NCBI RefSeq assembly: GCF_023062595.1
Contig: NZ_JALLAN010000021.1
Location: 19,022-83,021, forward strand
Length of the DNA stretch: 64,000 nt
From: Arthrobacter rhizosphaerae
GTDB lineage: Bacteria > Actinomycetota > Actinomycetes > Actinomycetales > Micrococcaceae
Direction of reading: 5' to 3'
The position numbers and the translations under genes are program-made. Shown here in pieces: positions 25,621 to 34,363 of this stretch (position 1 is its first letter; each line of letters starts with the position of its first letter). The notes under the pieces are model-generated. The model did not search any database, was not told the origin of the DNA, and worked only from the letters and a program-made list of their open reading frames with translations.

Positions 25621-26816
25621 CAGGACACCCCCTCATTCGGTGCAGCCATATTCGGCGCGGAGGCGTTTTCCATCGCGAGCAGATGCAGCGCTTGGGCGGT
25701 GGGCTCGTGCTGCACAACGCCGTCGTGCGTCAGGCAGGACGCTGCCAGGACCTCATCCTCAAAGTGCGGCGCCACAACGCCTTCCTGCGTCATCAGGGCG
25801 AGCAGGTTCGCCACATTCTTGGCGTAGAGACGCGACGCGTCTGCCGGCATTGCGGACGCAGCATCCTTCATGCCCACCACGGTGACAGCACCCTGGCCAT
25901 CTGCGGTTGGAACCTGGAGGTCCTCTCCGGGAACCGATCCCTCCACGTTCCCGCCAGACTCCGCCGCGAGGTCGACGACGACGGAACCCGGGCGCATGCC
26001 CTGCACCATTTCCCGGGTCACCAGGAGAGGGGCACGCCGTCCAGGGACTGCCGCCGTCGTTATCAGGACGTCTGACTGGGCAACGTGCGGGGCCAGCAGC
26101 TGGCGTTGCAGTGCGCCGCGATCGGCGCTGAGCTCCCGGGCATAGCCGCCGGACGCCTCCGCAGTCTCAAGGTCCAGTTTGATGAACGTGCCTCCCATTG
26201 AGGTGACTTCCTCAGCCGAGGAAGGCCGGATGTCGTTGGCCGAAACGCGGGCGCCCAGGCGCTTTGCCGTCCCGATGGCCTGGAGACCGGCCACTCCGAC
26301 GCCGAGCACCAGCACACGCGCCGGAGGGATCGTTCCAGCGGCGGTCATGTACAGCGGAAAAAAGCGAGGGAAGCGCATTGCTGCCTCAAGCACGCAGCGG
26401 TAACCGGCCACCAGGGCCTGGGAAGAGAGGGCGTCCATCGATTGGGCCCGAGAGATGCGGGGCACCAGTTCCAGGGCGAAGGAGGTCACCCCGGCGGCCG
26501 CGAGCGCCTGGACGGTGGGAAGCTCCGACGACGGCGAGGCAAGGCCAACCGTGATTGCTCCGGGTTTGAGGCGCTGTGCCGTTGCCGGTTCCAGCGGGCG
26601 TACATGGGCGTAGACATCCAGCTCCTGAAGGTTCAGCTCGGGGATGATGTGAGCCCCGGCCTGGCGGTAGTCGTCGTCGCTGTTTCCGGCAGCCGTTCCG
26701 GCCCCCGCCTCCACCAGCACCTCAAGGCCAAGACCCGCCAGCTGCTTTACGGTTTCGGGCGTCGCGGCCACCCGCCGCTCTCCGTCCCGGCGTTCGCGCG
26801 CTATTCCTAGCTTCAC
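25620..26816 (-). CDS. pntAA: NAD(P) transhydrogenase alpha subunit, NAD-binding part
   Basis: The 398-residue protein is the soluble dI domain that binds NAD(H). It shows the alanine-dehydrogenase/PNT fold: LGIARERRDGERRVAATPE at the start, PARVLVLGVGVAGLQAIGTAKRLGARVSAND near residue 180, and AAVPGRRAPLLVT near residue 275. The GTG at 26816 follows GGAAGGGGAG, which sets the start over the longer frame. It is coupled to the membrane subunit gene downstream. A 12-bp inverted repeat 140-170 bases upstream may be its operator. Confidence 0.94.
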   Translation of the reverse strand: MKLGIARERRDGERRVAATPETVKQLAGLGLEVLVEAGAGTAAGNSDDDYRQAGAHIIPELNLQELDVYAHVRPLEPATAQRLKPGAITVGLASPSSELPTVQALAAAGVTSFALELVPRISRAQSMDALSSQALVAGYRCVLEAAMRFPRFFPLYMTAAGTIPPARVLVLGVGVAGLQAIGTAKRLGARVSANDIRPSSAEEVTSMGGTFIKLDLETAEASGGYARELSADRGALQRQLLAPHVAQSDVLITTAAVPGRRAPLLVTREMVQGMRPGSVVVDLAAESGGNVEGSVPGEDLQVPTADGQGAVTVVGMKDAASAMPADASRLYAKNVANLLALMTQEGVVAPHFEDEVLAASCLTHDGVVQHEPTAQALHLLAMENASAPNMAAPNEGVS

Positions 26817-26955
26817 CCGCCACTCCCCTTCCGACGAGTGCAGCGGCGGCTTGCCGGTTCTTCGCCGGTGGGCGATGCCTTGCGGAGCAACACTGCTGCA
26901 CGTGGTTGGCACGAGTCTATGGCCCCTTGGGTCCGCTTGGTGTGAACAGGCAAGT

Positions 26956-26986
26956 AATTCCCTCAAATTTGGATTTTGAGGGAATT
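26956..26986. promoter_or_regulatory. 12-bp perfect inverted repeat upstream of pntAA
   Basis: AATTCCCTCAAA (26956-26967) pairs with TTTGAGGGAATT (26975-26986) around a 7-base loop. No T-tract follows on either strand, so an operator is more likely than a terminator. Confidence 0.45.
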
Positions 26987-27051
26987 AGCTGCCGGTTCAT
27001 TCCGTGGGCCGAGGGTCATCGGCTTTGACGGGACAGTACCAAATGTGACGC

Positions 27052-27081
27052 TTGACACTCGCCGGAAGGGACGCATACTCT
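27052..27081 (+). promoter_or_regulatory. Promoter of the sugar (inulin/DFA) operon
   Basis: TTGACA (27052-27057) is followed after 18 bases by TACTCT (27076-27081), a good -35/-10 pair for the housekeeping sigma factor. A palindromic operator begins 10 bases past the -10, giving a leader of about 85 bases before the ATG at 27172. Confidence 0.65.
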
Positions 27082-27091
27082 AGGTGCCAAG

Positions 27092-27108
27092 TCGTTTTAC
27101 CAAAACGA
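27092..27108. promoter_or_regulatory. LacI-type operator
   Basis: TCGTTTT (27092-27098) and AAAACGA (27102-27108) are perfectly complementary around ACC. The position, just past the -10 hexamer, fits repression by the LacI-family protein encoded at 31805 in the same operon. Confidence 0.7.
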
Positions 27109-27171
27109 TTTGTCACCGTTCTCCCTCCTCTTCTGAATTTTCCGTTCCCCAGAGAAAGTGAGTCGACAGCG

Positions 27172-28446
27172 ATGTCCACTCGAACAACCATCAACAGGTT
27201 TGCCACTATTGGCGGCCTCTGCACAGCCGTAGCACTCACCGCCGCCGGGTGCGGCGCTGGGGGCCCGACGTCGTCGGGCAGCGCTGCCAGCACCGTCAAT
27301 GTCCTGGTAGAGGCCGGCGGCCACGCGGAGCTGACCGGCGTGGCCGAGCAATGCAAGAAGGACGCCGGGATCGACGTCAACTTCGTCGAACTCCCTTACG
27401 ACGGCATGTTCAACAGGCTTTCCAGCGAATTCTCCTCCGGCAATGTCTCCTTCGACGTCGCGGCCCTTGACTCCGTCTGGCTGCCCAGCTTCAAGGATGC
27501 GGTCCAGCCGATCGATGAACTCTTCACCGACGAGGCCAAAAAGGACATCTTCCCGGCGCTCGTGAAGGAAGCGAACGTGGATGGCCACTTCATTGGCATG
27601 CCCGCCTGGACCAACGCCGAGATCATCCTCTACCGCAAGGACCTTTTCGAGGACCCGCAGAACAAGGCCGATTTCAAGGCCAAGTACGGCTACGACCTCG
27701 CCGCGCCCACCACATGGAAGCAGTACCAGGAAGTCTCGGAGTTCTTCACGAAGGACGGGATGTATGGAACCGACGTGAAGGGCGGTGTGGAGACCGAATG
27801 GCTTGCCCACGTCCTCCAGGCAGGCTCCCCGATGGTGCTGGACGGAAACGACGTCGTCATTGACAATGCAGCACACAAGGAAGCCCTGGACTTCTACACC
27901 AGCCTTGCATCGTCTGCCCCTCCGGGCGCGGCACAGGTTGACTGGGCAGCGGCCCAAAATCTGTTCAACCAGGGCAAGACGGCCATGACCCGGTTCTGGG
28001 CCCACGCCTACCGCCAGATCCCCAAGGACGCCCCGGTGGCAGGCAAGGTGGGCACAGCGCCGATGATCGGAGGCAGCGCCGGCATAGCAGGAGTTCCCGG
28101 CCCCTGGTACCTGACGGTTCCCAAGGCCACGAAGAACACCGAGAACGCCAAGAAGTTCATCAAATGCGCCTACGACCACAACGACCTCGGCATTCAATCC
28201 AGCCTTGGCCTGGCCTCGCGCATCTCGGCTTTCGAGAAGTACCAGGACCAGCCCGGTTATGAAAGCTTCGGCCCGCTGATCGAGACCCTCAACGGGAAGG
28301 CCACCGGCACGCGCCCGGCGACAGAAAAGTGGCAGCAGATCGTTGACACGGTTTTGGTACCCCTCCTGCAGAAGGCCGTGGCCGGCGGGGACTCCGCTGC
28401 CCTCCTGGCCGACGCCAAGAAGCAGATCCAGGACCTCCTTAAGTAA
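27172..28446 (+). CDS. Carbohydrate ABC transporter substrate-binding lipoprotein
   Basis: The 424-residue protein has a lipoprotein signal with lipobox LTAAGC (near residues 22-27), then the family-1 sugar-binding fold: a first strand STVNVLVEAGGHAEL and MPAWTNAEIILYRKDLFEDP, which is the typical hinge region near residue 145. It captures an oligosaccharide outside the cell for the two permeases that follow. The GH91 and GH32 genes of the operon suggest a fructan-derived ligand such as difructose anhydride or inulo-oligosaccharide. The ATG at 27172 is set by the signal peptide. Confidence 0.9.
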   Translation: MSTRTTINRFATIGGLCTAVALTAAGCGAGGPTSSGSAASTVNVLVEAGGHAELTGVAEQCKKDAGIDVNFVELPYDGMFNRLSSEFSSGNVSFDVAALDSVWLPSFKDAVQPIDELFTDEAKKDIFPALVKEANVDGHFIGMPAWTNAEIILYRKDLFEDPQNKADFKAKYGYDLAAPTTWKQYQEVSEFFTKDGMYGTDVKGGVETEWLAHVLQAGSPMVLDGNDVVIDNAAHKEALDFYTSLASSAPPGAAQVDWAAAQNLFNQGKTAMTRFWAHAYRQIPKDAPVAGKVGTAPMIGGSAGIAGVPGPWYLTVPKATKNTENAKKFIKCAYDHNDLGIQSSLGLASRISAFEKYQDQPGYESFGPLIETLNGKATGTRPATEKWQQIVDTVLVPLLQKAVAGGDSAALLADAKKQIQDLLK

Positions 28447-28512
28447 GACCCCGTGGCCGGCACTTGGCTCAACGAGTGCCGGCCGCGGCCCCAACCAGCG
28501 GAAGAGAAAACC

Positions 28513-29400
28513 GTGCGCATCTCCGATCGCCGCTTCGCAATGTTCCTGATGGCCCCGGCGGCTCTGTTCCTCGCAGTATTCGTGGCCTACCCCCTGTTCC
28601 GTCTGGTGACGGACAGCTTCTTCAAAATCTCGCCCATGGCCGGAGGGCCCCGCGATTTCGTGGGGCTGGACAACTACTTCCGGGCCTTCGCCTCAGAAGC
28701 CTTCATGGGGGCCGGCTGGCGTACACTCGCCTACACCCTTGTGGTGGTCACCCTCGAATTCGCCCTGGGTCTGGGTATGGCCTTGCTGTTCACCATGCTG
28801 GGCCGCAATTCCCAGATCTGGCGGACTGTATTCCTGTACCCCCTGATGATTGCCCCCATCGTGGCCGGCCTGCTGTGGAAGTTTCTCATGATCGACAACT
28901 TCGGCCTGATCGGGACGCTCCTGCACCAGGCAGGAATTCTGCAAAACCCGAACCAGATCGGCTGGCTTTCGGACCCGAACATCGTGCTCTTCTCGGTGGC
29001 GATTCCGGACATCTGGCTCACCACATCGTTTATGTGCCTCGTGCTGTTCGCCGGCCTGCAGAATATCCCCGGAGACCTCATCGAGGCAGCCCGGCTGGAC
29101 GGGGCGCGGGCCCCGGCCTTGTTGTTCCGTATCATCCTTCCCCTGCTCCGCCCCGTTATCGCCGTCGCCCTCGTAGTGCGGGGTATCGACGCCGCCAGGG
29201 CCTTCGACACCATCCTCATTCAGACCAACGGCGGTCCACAGTCCGCCTCGGAAACCATGAGCCTGCTGATCTACCGCACCATGATCCGCTTCGGCGATCC
29301 GGGGTTGGCAAGCGCCATGGGCACCATCTACCTGCTGGCCATGCTCGGTGTTGCATTTTTCGCCGTCTCCACCATCTGGCGGCCAGGAAAGGACAACTGA
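28513..29400 (+). CDS. Carbohydrate ABC transporter permease (MalF-like)
   Basis: The 295-residue protein has six hydrophobic helices and the cytoplasmic EAA loop LIEAARLDGARAPALLFRIILPLLRP near residue 192 (in overlapping runs), the site that contacts the ATPase. It forms the channel with the second permease. The GTG at 28513 has GGAAGAG eight bases upstream. Its stop codon overlaps the next gene's ATG. No ATPase gene is in this operon, so a shared MsiK-type ATPase elsewhere in the genome is inferred. Confidence 0.9.
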   Translation: MRISDRRFAMFLMAPAALFLAVFVAYPLFRLVTDSFFKISPMAGGPRDFVGLDNYFRAFASEAFMGAGWRTLAYTLVVVTLEFALGLGMALLFTMLGRNSQIWRTVFLYPLMIAPIVAGLLWKFLMIDNFGLIGTLLHQAGILQNPNQIGWLSDPNIVLFSVAIPDIWLTTSFMCLVLFAGLQNIPGDLIEAARLDGARAPALLFRIILPLLRPVIAVALVVRGIDAARAFDTILIQTNGGPQSASETMSLLIYRTMIRFGDPGLASAMGTIYLLAMLGVAFFAVSTIWRPGKDN

Positions 29401-30377
29401 TGAGCATTGCAGATTCACGCCTTGGCGGCACCCCGGCAACGGAAACCACTCTCCTACCGGCATCCGGCGCATCCCGGAAGGGTCATGGAAGCCAAACAGC
29501 GGCAGGGGGAGGCAAGCGGCGCCGCCCGCGCCACCATGCGGAGGGCCTCGAGGCGGGCAAGCGCAGCACCAGGACCCTGCTCTGGATTCTCCTCGCGATA
29601 GCCATGGTGCTGTACGGGTTCCCGTTCCTCTACCTGCTGTTCACCTCTTTCAAGACTCCGATCGACACCATAGCGGTGCCGCCCACGATCCTGCCCAAGG
29701 ATTGGACACTGGAAAACTACACCAACGCTCTGGGACGCAGCGGGGTGCTCGCCTCATTCATCAACAGCACCCAGACGGCCATCATCAGCACGGCGCTGTC
29801 CCTGGTCCTGGCGGTCCCCGCGGCCTATGGGATCACCAGGTACAAGACTCCGAGCGGCCGGGTGTTCATCATGGCTGCGCTGGTGACCCGTATGGTGCCG
29901 CCGGTTGCCATCGGCATCCCGCTGGCTTCCATGATGGCGACGGCGGGACTTGCCGATACGCCCATCGCGCTGTCCATTGCGCACACCACCATTTCTCTGC
30001 CGCTCTCGATCTGGCTGATGTCCAGCTTCTTTGAGGCCGTGCCGCAGGACCTTGAAGAGGCAGCCACAGTTGACGGCTGCAGCCGGCTCGGCGCGCTCTG
30101 GCGGGTTGTCATTCCGGTGGTGTCCGGAGGCATTGCCGTCACCGCAATTTTCGCTTTCCTCGCGTCCTGGAACGAGTTCCTGTTCGCGCTCCTGATGACA
30201 GCAATCAGGTCGCAGACCACCCCGGTGGTCATCGCAAACTTCCAGACGCAGTTCGGGCTGGACTGGGGATCCATGACGGCCCTCGCCGCCGTCTATTCGA
30301 TCCCGGTCATCCTTCTCACCCTTCTCTTGCAGCGCAAGATTGTCGCCGGCATGACGCTTGGCGCCGTCAAGGGCTGA
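29400..30377 (+). CDS. Carbohydrate ABC transporter permease (MalG-like)
   Basis: The 325-residue protein has an unusually long, basic N-terminal tail of about 55 residues (rich in Gly, Arg and Lys, with GGGKRRRPRHHAEG), then six helices and an EAA loop DLEEAATVDGCSRLGALWRVVIP near residue 220. It pairs with the MalF-like subunit. The ATG at 29400 overlaps the previous stop (TGATG). The same reading frame is open far upstream, but that part is antisense-style chance sequence within the first permease gene. Confidence 0.9.
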   Translation: MSIADSRLGGTPATETTLLPASGASRKGHGSQTAAGGGKRRRPRHHAEGLEAGKRSTRTLLWILLAIAMVLYGFPFLYLLFTSFKTPIDTIAVPPTILPKDWTLENYTNALGRSGVLASFINSTQTAIISTALSLVLAVPAAYGITRYKTPSGRVFIMAALVTRMVPPVAIGIPLASMMATAGLADTPIALSIAHTTISLPLSIWLMSSFFEAVPQDLEEAATVDGCSRLGALWRVVIPVVSGGIAVTAIFAFLASWNEFLFALLMTAIRSQTTPVVIANFQTQFGLDWGSMTALAAVYSIPVILLTLLLQRKIVAGMTLGAVKG

Positions 30378-30404
30378 GAAACCACAACACAAGGGGAAGT
30401 ACCT

Positions 30405-31796
30405 ATGTCAAGCAACAACTGCTACGACGTGACTGCGTGGCCCGTCGGCAATCCGTCCGAGGACGTCGGTGAAGTAATTAACAGCATCATCGCTGACATC
30501 AAAGACAGGCAGAACGTCACAGACGCGAACGATGGAGGAAAACCAGGCGCTGTCATCTACATTCCGCCCGGAGACTACCGCCTCCGTACACAGGTGGTGA
30601 TCGACGTCAGTTTCCTCAGGATCCATGGCTCGGGACACGGCTTTACGTCGTCGAGCATCCGTTTCAACGTTCCCGAAGACGAATGGCCCGACTTACATGA
30701 GCTGTGGCCTGGCGGGAGCCGCATTCTCGTCGACATTCCCCTCGATGGAGACGGGGACGAATCCAAGGGAGCCGCCTTCTACGTTGAGCGAAGCGGAAGC
30801 CCGCGGATCAGCTCTCTGGAATTCTCCAACTTCTGCATAGACGGGTTGCACTTCAATGCGGACGGCTCCGGTATGCACCCGGAGAACACCTACGTCAACG
30901 GCAAGACCGGTATTTATGTCGCTGACGCCAATGACTCATTCCGCATCACCGGAATGGGGTTCGTTTACCTCGAGAACGCACTCACCATCTACAAGGCGGA
31001 CGCACTTTCCGTTCACAACAACTTCATCGCTGAATGCGGAAGCTGCATCGAGCTGCGCGGGTGGGGACAGGCATCAAAGATCACCGACAACCTGATCGGG
31101 GCAGGATTCAAGGGTCACTCGATCTACGCCCAGAACCATGGCGGTCTCCTGATAACCGCGAACAACGTCTTCCCCCGTGGTGCGAGCAGCGTCCACCTCG
31201 ACGGCGTCACGCGTTCAAGCGTCACCAACAACCGTTTACATTCGTTCTACCCCGGGATGTTGATTCTTGCAGCAAACAGTTCGGAGAACCTCGTGGCCAC
31301 CAATCATTTCCTGCATGATCATGAGCCCTGGACGCCCTTCCTGGGAGTCGACAACGGACTGAACGACCTCTACGGGCTTCTCAGTATCAGCGGCAGCAAC
31401 AACTCTGTCATCGGCAATCACTTCTCGGAGATCATCGACTCTGACAGCATCCGGCCGGCAGGCGCGACGCCTGTCATCATCCGGCTGATGGCGGGGGTTG
31501 GCAACTTCGTCTCCAATAACCATGTGGTAGCGATGGACGTTCAATCCACGTCAAGTGACTCCTGCTTCTCGGCTCAGGTGGACGCTCTGTTGACCACCGC
31601 GGCTTCGGACGGCCTCCCCGTTACGGCCGTCATGGTCGATTCCGAATCAGCTCGGAATACGATCCTTGACTCCGGAAGTGACGCCCAAGTTATCGCAGAC
31701 AGGGCCGTTAACGCGTTTAGAGCCACACCCACGGTAGGTTTCGAGGCGGAACATCACGAGGGTATGAAAATGAAACAATCGGGCCAGATCAGGTAG
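30405..31796 (+). CDS. GH91 protein: difructose-anhydride hydrolase or inulin fructotransferase
   Basis: The 463-residue protein is a right-handed beta-helix of the GH91 family (inulin lyases and DFA-III hydrolase). Typical segments are YDVTAWPVGNPSEDVGEVIN at the start, NFIAECGSCIELRGWGQ near residue 207 and GNGLNDLYGLLSISGSNN-like repeats near residue 320. There is no signal peptide, and it sits with an importer and a GH32 enzyme, which fits the cytoplasmic DFA-III hydrolase better than the secreted inulin fructotransferase. From memory, characterised members use an Asp and a Glu 11 residues apart; here the Glu is E216 but the residue 11 before it is N205. Ribosome site AGGGGAAG precedes the ATG. 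Confidence 0.75.
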   Translation: MSSNNCYDVTAWPVGNPSEDVGEVINSIIADIKDRQNVTDANDGGKPGAVIYIPPGDYRLRTQVVIDVSFLRIHGSGHGFTSSSIRFNVPEDEWPDLHELWPGGSRILVDIPLDGDGDESKGAAFYVERSGSPRISSLEFSNFCIDGLHFNADGSGMHPENTYVNGKTGIYVADANDSFRITGMGFVYLENALTIYKADALSVHNNFIAECGSCIELRGWGQASKITDNLIGAGFKGHSIYAQNHGGLLITANNVFPRGASSVHLDGVTRSSVTNNRLHSFYPGMLILAANSSENLVATNHFLHDHEPWTPFLGVDNGLNDLYGLLSISGSNNSVIGNHFSEIIDSDSIRPAGATPVIIRLMAGVGNFVSNNHVVAMDVQSTSSDSCFSAQVDALLTTAASDGLPVTAVMVDSESARNTILDSGSDAQVIADRAVNAFRATPTVGFEAEHHEGMKMKQSGQIR

Positions 31797-31804
31797 ATGA
31801 GGAC

Positions 31805-32860
31805 GTGGGAGATTTGACCAGCAAAGCCATTAGCATCAAGGACGTGGCCGACGCCGCAGGCGTTTCCGTGACCACTGTCTCCCACGTCCTTAATAACGTC
31901 ACTTACGCTCGCATCAGTCCGGTTACCCGCGAACGGGTGAAAACAGTCGCTGGAGAACTGGGATACGGGCCCAACCGCTTGGCGCAGGCCCTGCGAACCC
32001 AGCGGTCCGGCATGCTCGGATTCATCAGCGAAGAAATCGCCACCACGCCCCATGCCGGACGGATCATCCTGGGTGCGGAGGAGACTGCCCGGCGGCGCGG
32101 CTACAACCTCATGATCATCAACACTTCCAGTACCGCCACGGCAGAGTCCCGCAAGGCCGACGTCGCAGCCATGTTGAAGGGACAAGTGGACGGGGTCCTG
32201 TATGCCACGATGTACCACCGCAAGCTGGCCGTACCGGACAACCTGAACGGAGTCCCGGCGATCCTCGTGGACTCCGAGGACATCAACCACTCCATCTCCT
32301 CTGTGATCCCCGACGAATTCGGAGGGGCCACTGCAGCGGTCAGGACGCTGATCGAGGCCGGTCACGAGCGGATCGGCATGATCAACAACACCGATGATGT
32401 CCCCGCAACCCACTCTCGCCTGGAGGCCTTCAGGAGCACCCTCTCGGATGCTGGACTGACTTTCGATCCCTCGCTGGTTGAGGCCGAGCTATCCGAAGTG
32501 CCCGGCGGATACCAGGCGACCCTCAGGCTCCTGAACCGGAAGGACCGGCCCACCGCTATCTTTTGCTACAACGACCGCATGGCAATGGGTGCCTACCGGG
32601 CGGCAGGAGAACTTGGACTGAAAATTCCTGACGACCTTTCCCTTGTCGGCTTCGACAACCAGGCGCTCATCGCCGAAAACCTCCACCCCGCCCTGACCAC
32701 GGTCGCGCTCCCGCACTACGAGATGGGGGCATGGGCAACTGAAAACCTCATTGACGCCATCGAGGGCAAAACAGACCTGGCCTTGTTCGCAACCCACCCC
32801 ACCGTGCTGGGATGCCCGCTTGTAGTGCGGGAATCGGTAGCGGGGCCTCCGCTCCGCTAG
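31805..32860 (+). CDS. LacI family transcriptional regulator
   Basis: The 351-residue protein has the LacI helix-turn-helix (SIKDVADAAGVSVTTVSHVLNN, residues about 10-31), the hinge helix with ELGYGPNRLAQALRTQRSG, and a periplasmic-binding-like effector domain (FCYNDRMAMGAYRAAGELGLKIPDD and SLVGFDNQAL near residue 280). It is inferred to repress this operon through the operator at 27092-27108 and to respond to a fructan-derived sugar. GTG at 31805 is used; TTG at 31814, with GAGG about 11 bases upstream, is an equally reasonable start. Confidence 0.9.
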   Translation: MGDLTSKAISIKDVADAAGVSVTTVSHVLNNVTYARISPVTRERVKTVAGELGYGPNRLAQALRTQRSGMLGFISEEIATTPHAGRIILGAEETARRRGYNLMIINTSSTATAESRKADVAAMLKGQVDGVLYATMYHRKLAVPDNLNGVPAILVDSEDINHSISSVIPDEFGGATAAVRTLIEAGHERIGMINNTDDVPATHSRLEAFRSTLSDAGLTFDPSLVEAELSEVPGGYQATLRLLNRKDRPTAIFCYNDRMAMGAYRAAGELGLKIPDDLSLVGFDNQALIAENLHPALTTVALPHYEMGAWATENLIDAIEGKTDLALFATHPTVLGCPLVVRESVAGPPLR

Positions 32861-32974
32861 CCGCACCCAGCAGTCAGCAAGACCTTCGGACGGCCTCCTT
32901 GGACGCCCGACAATCCCTGCATGTCTACATCCAGGGCCAAATGCCCCCGGAGACCAGAAACACGAAGGAACGCC

Positions 32975-34363
32975 ATGACTGAACAAGATCCCCGTCCCCA
33001 ATTCCACTTCACTGCCGAGGCAGGCTGGATCAATGACCCGCTGGGGCTGACCTGGAAGGACGGGAAGTACCACCTCTTCTACCAATACGTCCCTGGCCGG
33101 GACACCTGGGCATCCAACTGCCACTGGGGCCACGCCACCTCGTCGGATCTGGTGAGCTGGTCTGAGAAAGGAATAGCGCTGGCGCCAGGGGACGGCGACG
33201 ACGGGATCTGGTCCGGATCGATCGCAACTGATACCACAGGCCGTTCAAAGCTCTTCTACACTTCCGTTCAGGAGCCAGGAATCGGAATCGGCACTATCCG
33301 CTCGGCAACCCCCGAGGACAACACCTGGAATCGCTGGACGAAGGGCCCTACGGTTCTTTCGGCTCCGAACCTCGGCGTCGTGGCATACCGGGATCCGTTC
33401 GTCTTCAGGGACGGAAACAAGTGGCGGATGTTCGTTGGGGCCGGACTCGAAGGCGGAATCGGGGCGGCAATCTCCTACAGTTCACGGGATATGGACTCGT
33501 GGGAGCTGGATGGTATCGCCGCCCAACGGCCCGGATCAGAACGGCCCGGTTCAGAACGGGACCGATCCTCAGAAATGGACCAGGCCTGGACCGGAACCAT
33601 GTGGGAATGCCCGCAACTGTTCGAGATTGACGGTGCCCACGTCCTGGTGACATCGGTATGGGAGGACGATGTCCTCCACTACGTTGCCTACGGCGTCGGG
33701 TCTTACAGTGACGGCGTATTCACTGCTCGCGCCTGGAAACAGCTGACGTACGGTTCCGGATACTACGCACCCTCGTTTTTCCGGGACAAGGACGGCAAAC
33801 CATCCCTGATCTTCTGGATTCGAGGGGTCATCAGCCCGGACAGGAAGTGGGCCAGCGCCCTGAGTATCCCCCACACTCTGACGCTGGAAAACGACACGCT
33901 GATTGCCACCCCGCATCAGGATCTGGCAGCGTATGCAGTCCCTGAGAACCACGCCGGAGATGATCCTGAATCCGTGGAAATCATGTGGGTCGGCGGAGCG
34001 GATTTCACCTGGATCTCCGGAGAACGAACCGCGATTGATTTCAAGGCTGGCGAAAAGACGGTTGCAACCATCAGACATGCAGGGAACTCGCTCATTCTCG
34101 ACCTCCCGGACAATGCGGCCTTCAAGGATGTGCGGATTCCCCTCCCCCACGGAGAGCGCATACGAGCCATCATCGACCAAGGGGTGCTGGAAATTTCCAC
34201 GCGAGGTGGAATGGTGGCTGCGCCGCTGCCTTTCCTCGAAGGCCCGCTCCTGCTGTCGGCAACAGGGCTCCTTCAACCGGCACAATTTAAGACCCTCAAA
34301 CGCCCGTCTGATGCATCGGTGGCGGGGCTGGTTAGTGCTTCGCCGAAAGGTCTGCCGAGATGA
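32975..34363 (+). CDS. GH32 beta-fructosidase (intracellular)
   Basis: The 462-residue enzyme has the GH32 motifs: nucleophile WINDPLG near residue 18, the RDPFVF stabiliser motif near residue 150 and the acid/base EC in MWECPQLF near residue 210. It has no signal peptide, so it would hydrolyse imported fructan fragments such as inulobiose or sucrose to fructose in the cytoplasm. A short insertion, RPGSERPGSER, arises from a tandem 15-base duplication near 33528-33557. GAAGGAA precedes the ATG at 32975. Its last 32 bases overlap the converging IclR regulator gene. Confidence 0.92.
   Translation: MTEQDPRPQFHFTAEAGWINDPLGLTWKDGKYHLFYQYVPGRDTWASNCHWGHATSSDLVSWSEKGIALAPGDGDDGIWSGSIATDTTGRSKLFYTSVQEPGIGIGTIRSATPEDNTWNRWTKGPTVLSAPNLGVVAYRDPFVFRDGNKWRMFVGAGLEGGIGAAISYSSRDMDSWELDGIAAQRPGSERPGSERDRSSEMDQAWTGTMWECPQLFEIDGAHVLVTSVWEDDVLHYVAYGVGSYSDGVFTARAWKQLTYGSGYYAPSFFRDKDGKPSLIFWIRGVISPDRKWASALSIPHTLTLENDTLIATPHQDLAAYAVPENHAGDDPESVEIMWVGGADFTWISGERTAIDFKAGEKTVATIRHAGNSLILDLPDNAAFKDVRIPLPHGERIRAIIDQGVLEISTRGGMVAAPLPFLEGPLLLSATGLLQPAQFKTLKRPSDASVAGLVSASPKGLPR

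Larger units (their letters stand above)
26817..27171. other. Divergent intergenic region between pnt and the sugar operon
   Basis: About 355 bases without a supported gene. It contains a 12-bp perfect inverted repeat at 26956-26986, a -35/-10 pair reading right at 27052-27081, and a LacI-type operator at 27092-27108. The part at 26817-26950 shows no recognisable element. Confidence 0.6.

Noticed and set aside
27097..28494. Long antisense frame opposite the sugar-binding protein
   Set aside because: It would cover the operator and a clear binding-protein gene. It lacks any family resemblance.
28464..29399. Upstream extension of the MalG-like permease frame
   Set aside because: It lies out of frame over the MalF-like permease, whose helices and EAA loop are clear. 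The ATG at 29400 fits the coupled start.
30405..31796. Polysaccharide lyase or pectin-lyase reading of the beta-helix
   Set aside because: The start, YDVTAWPVGNPSEDVGEVIN, and the ECGSCIEL segment match the GH91 fructan family better than pectin lyases.
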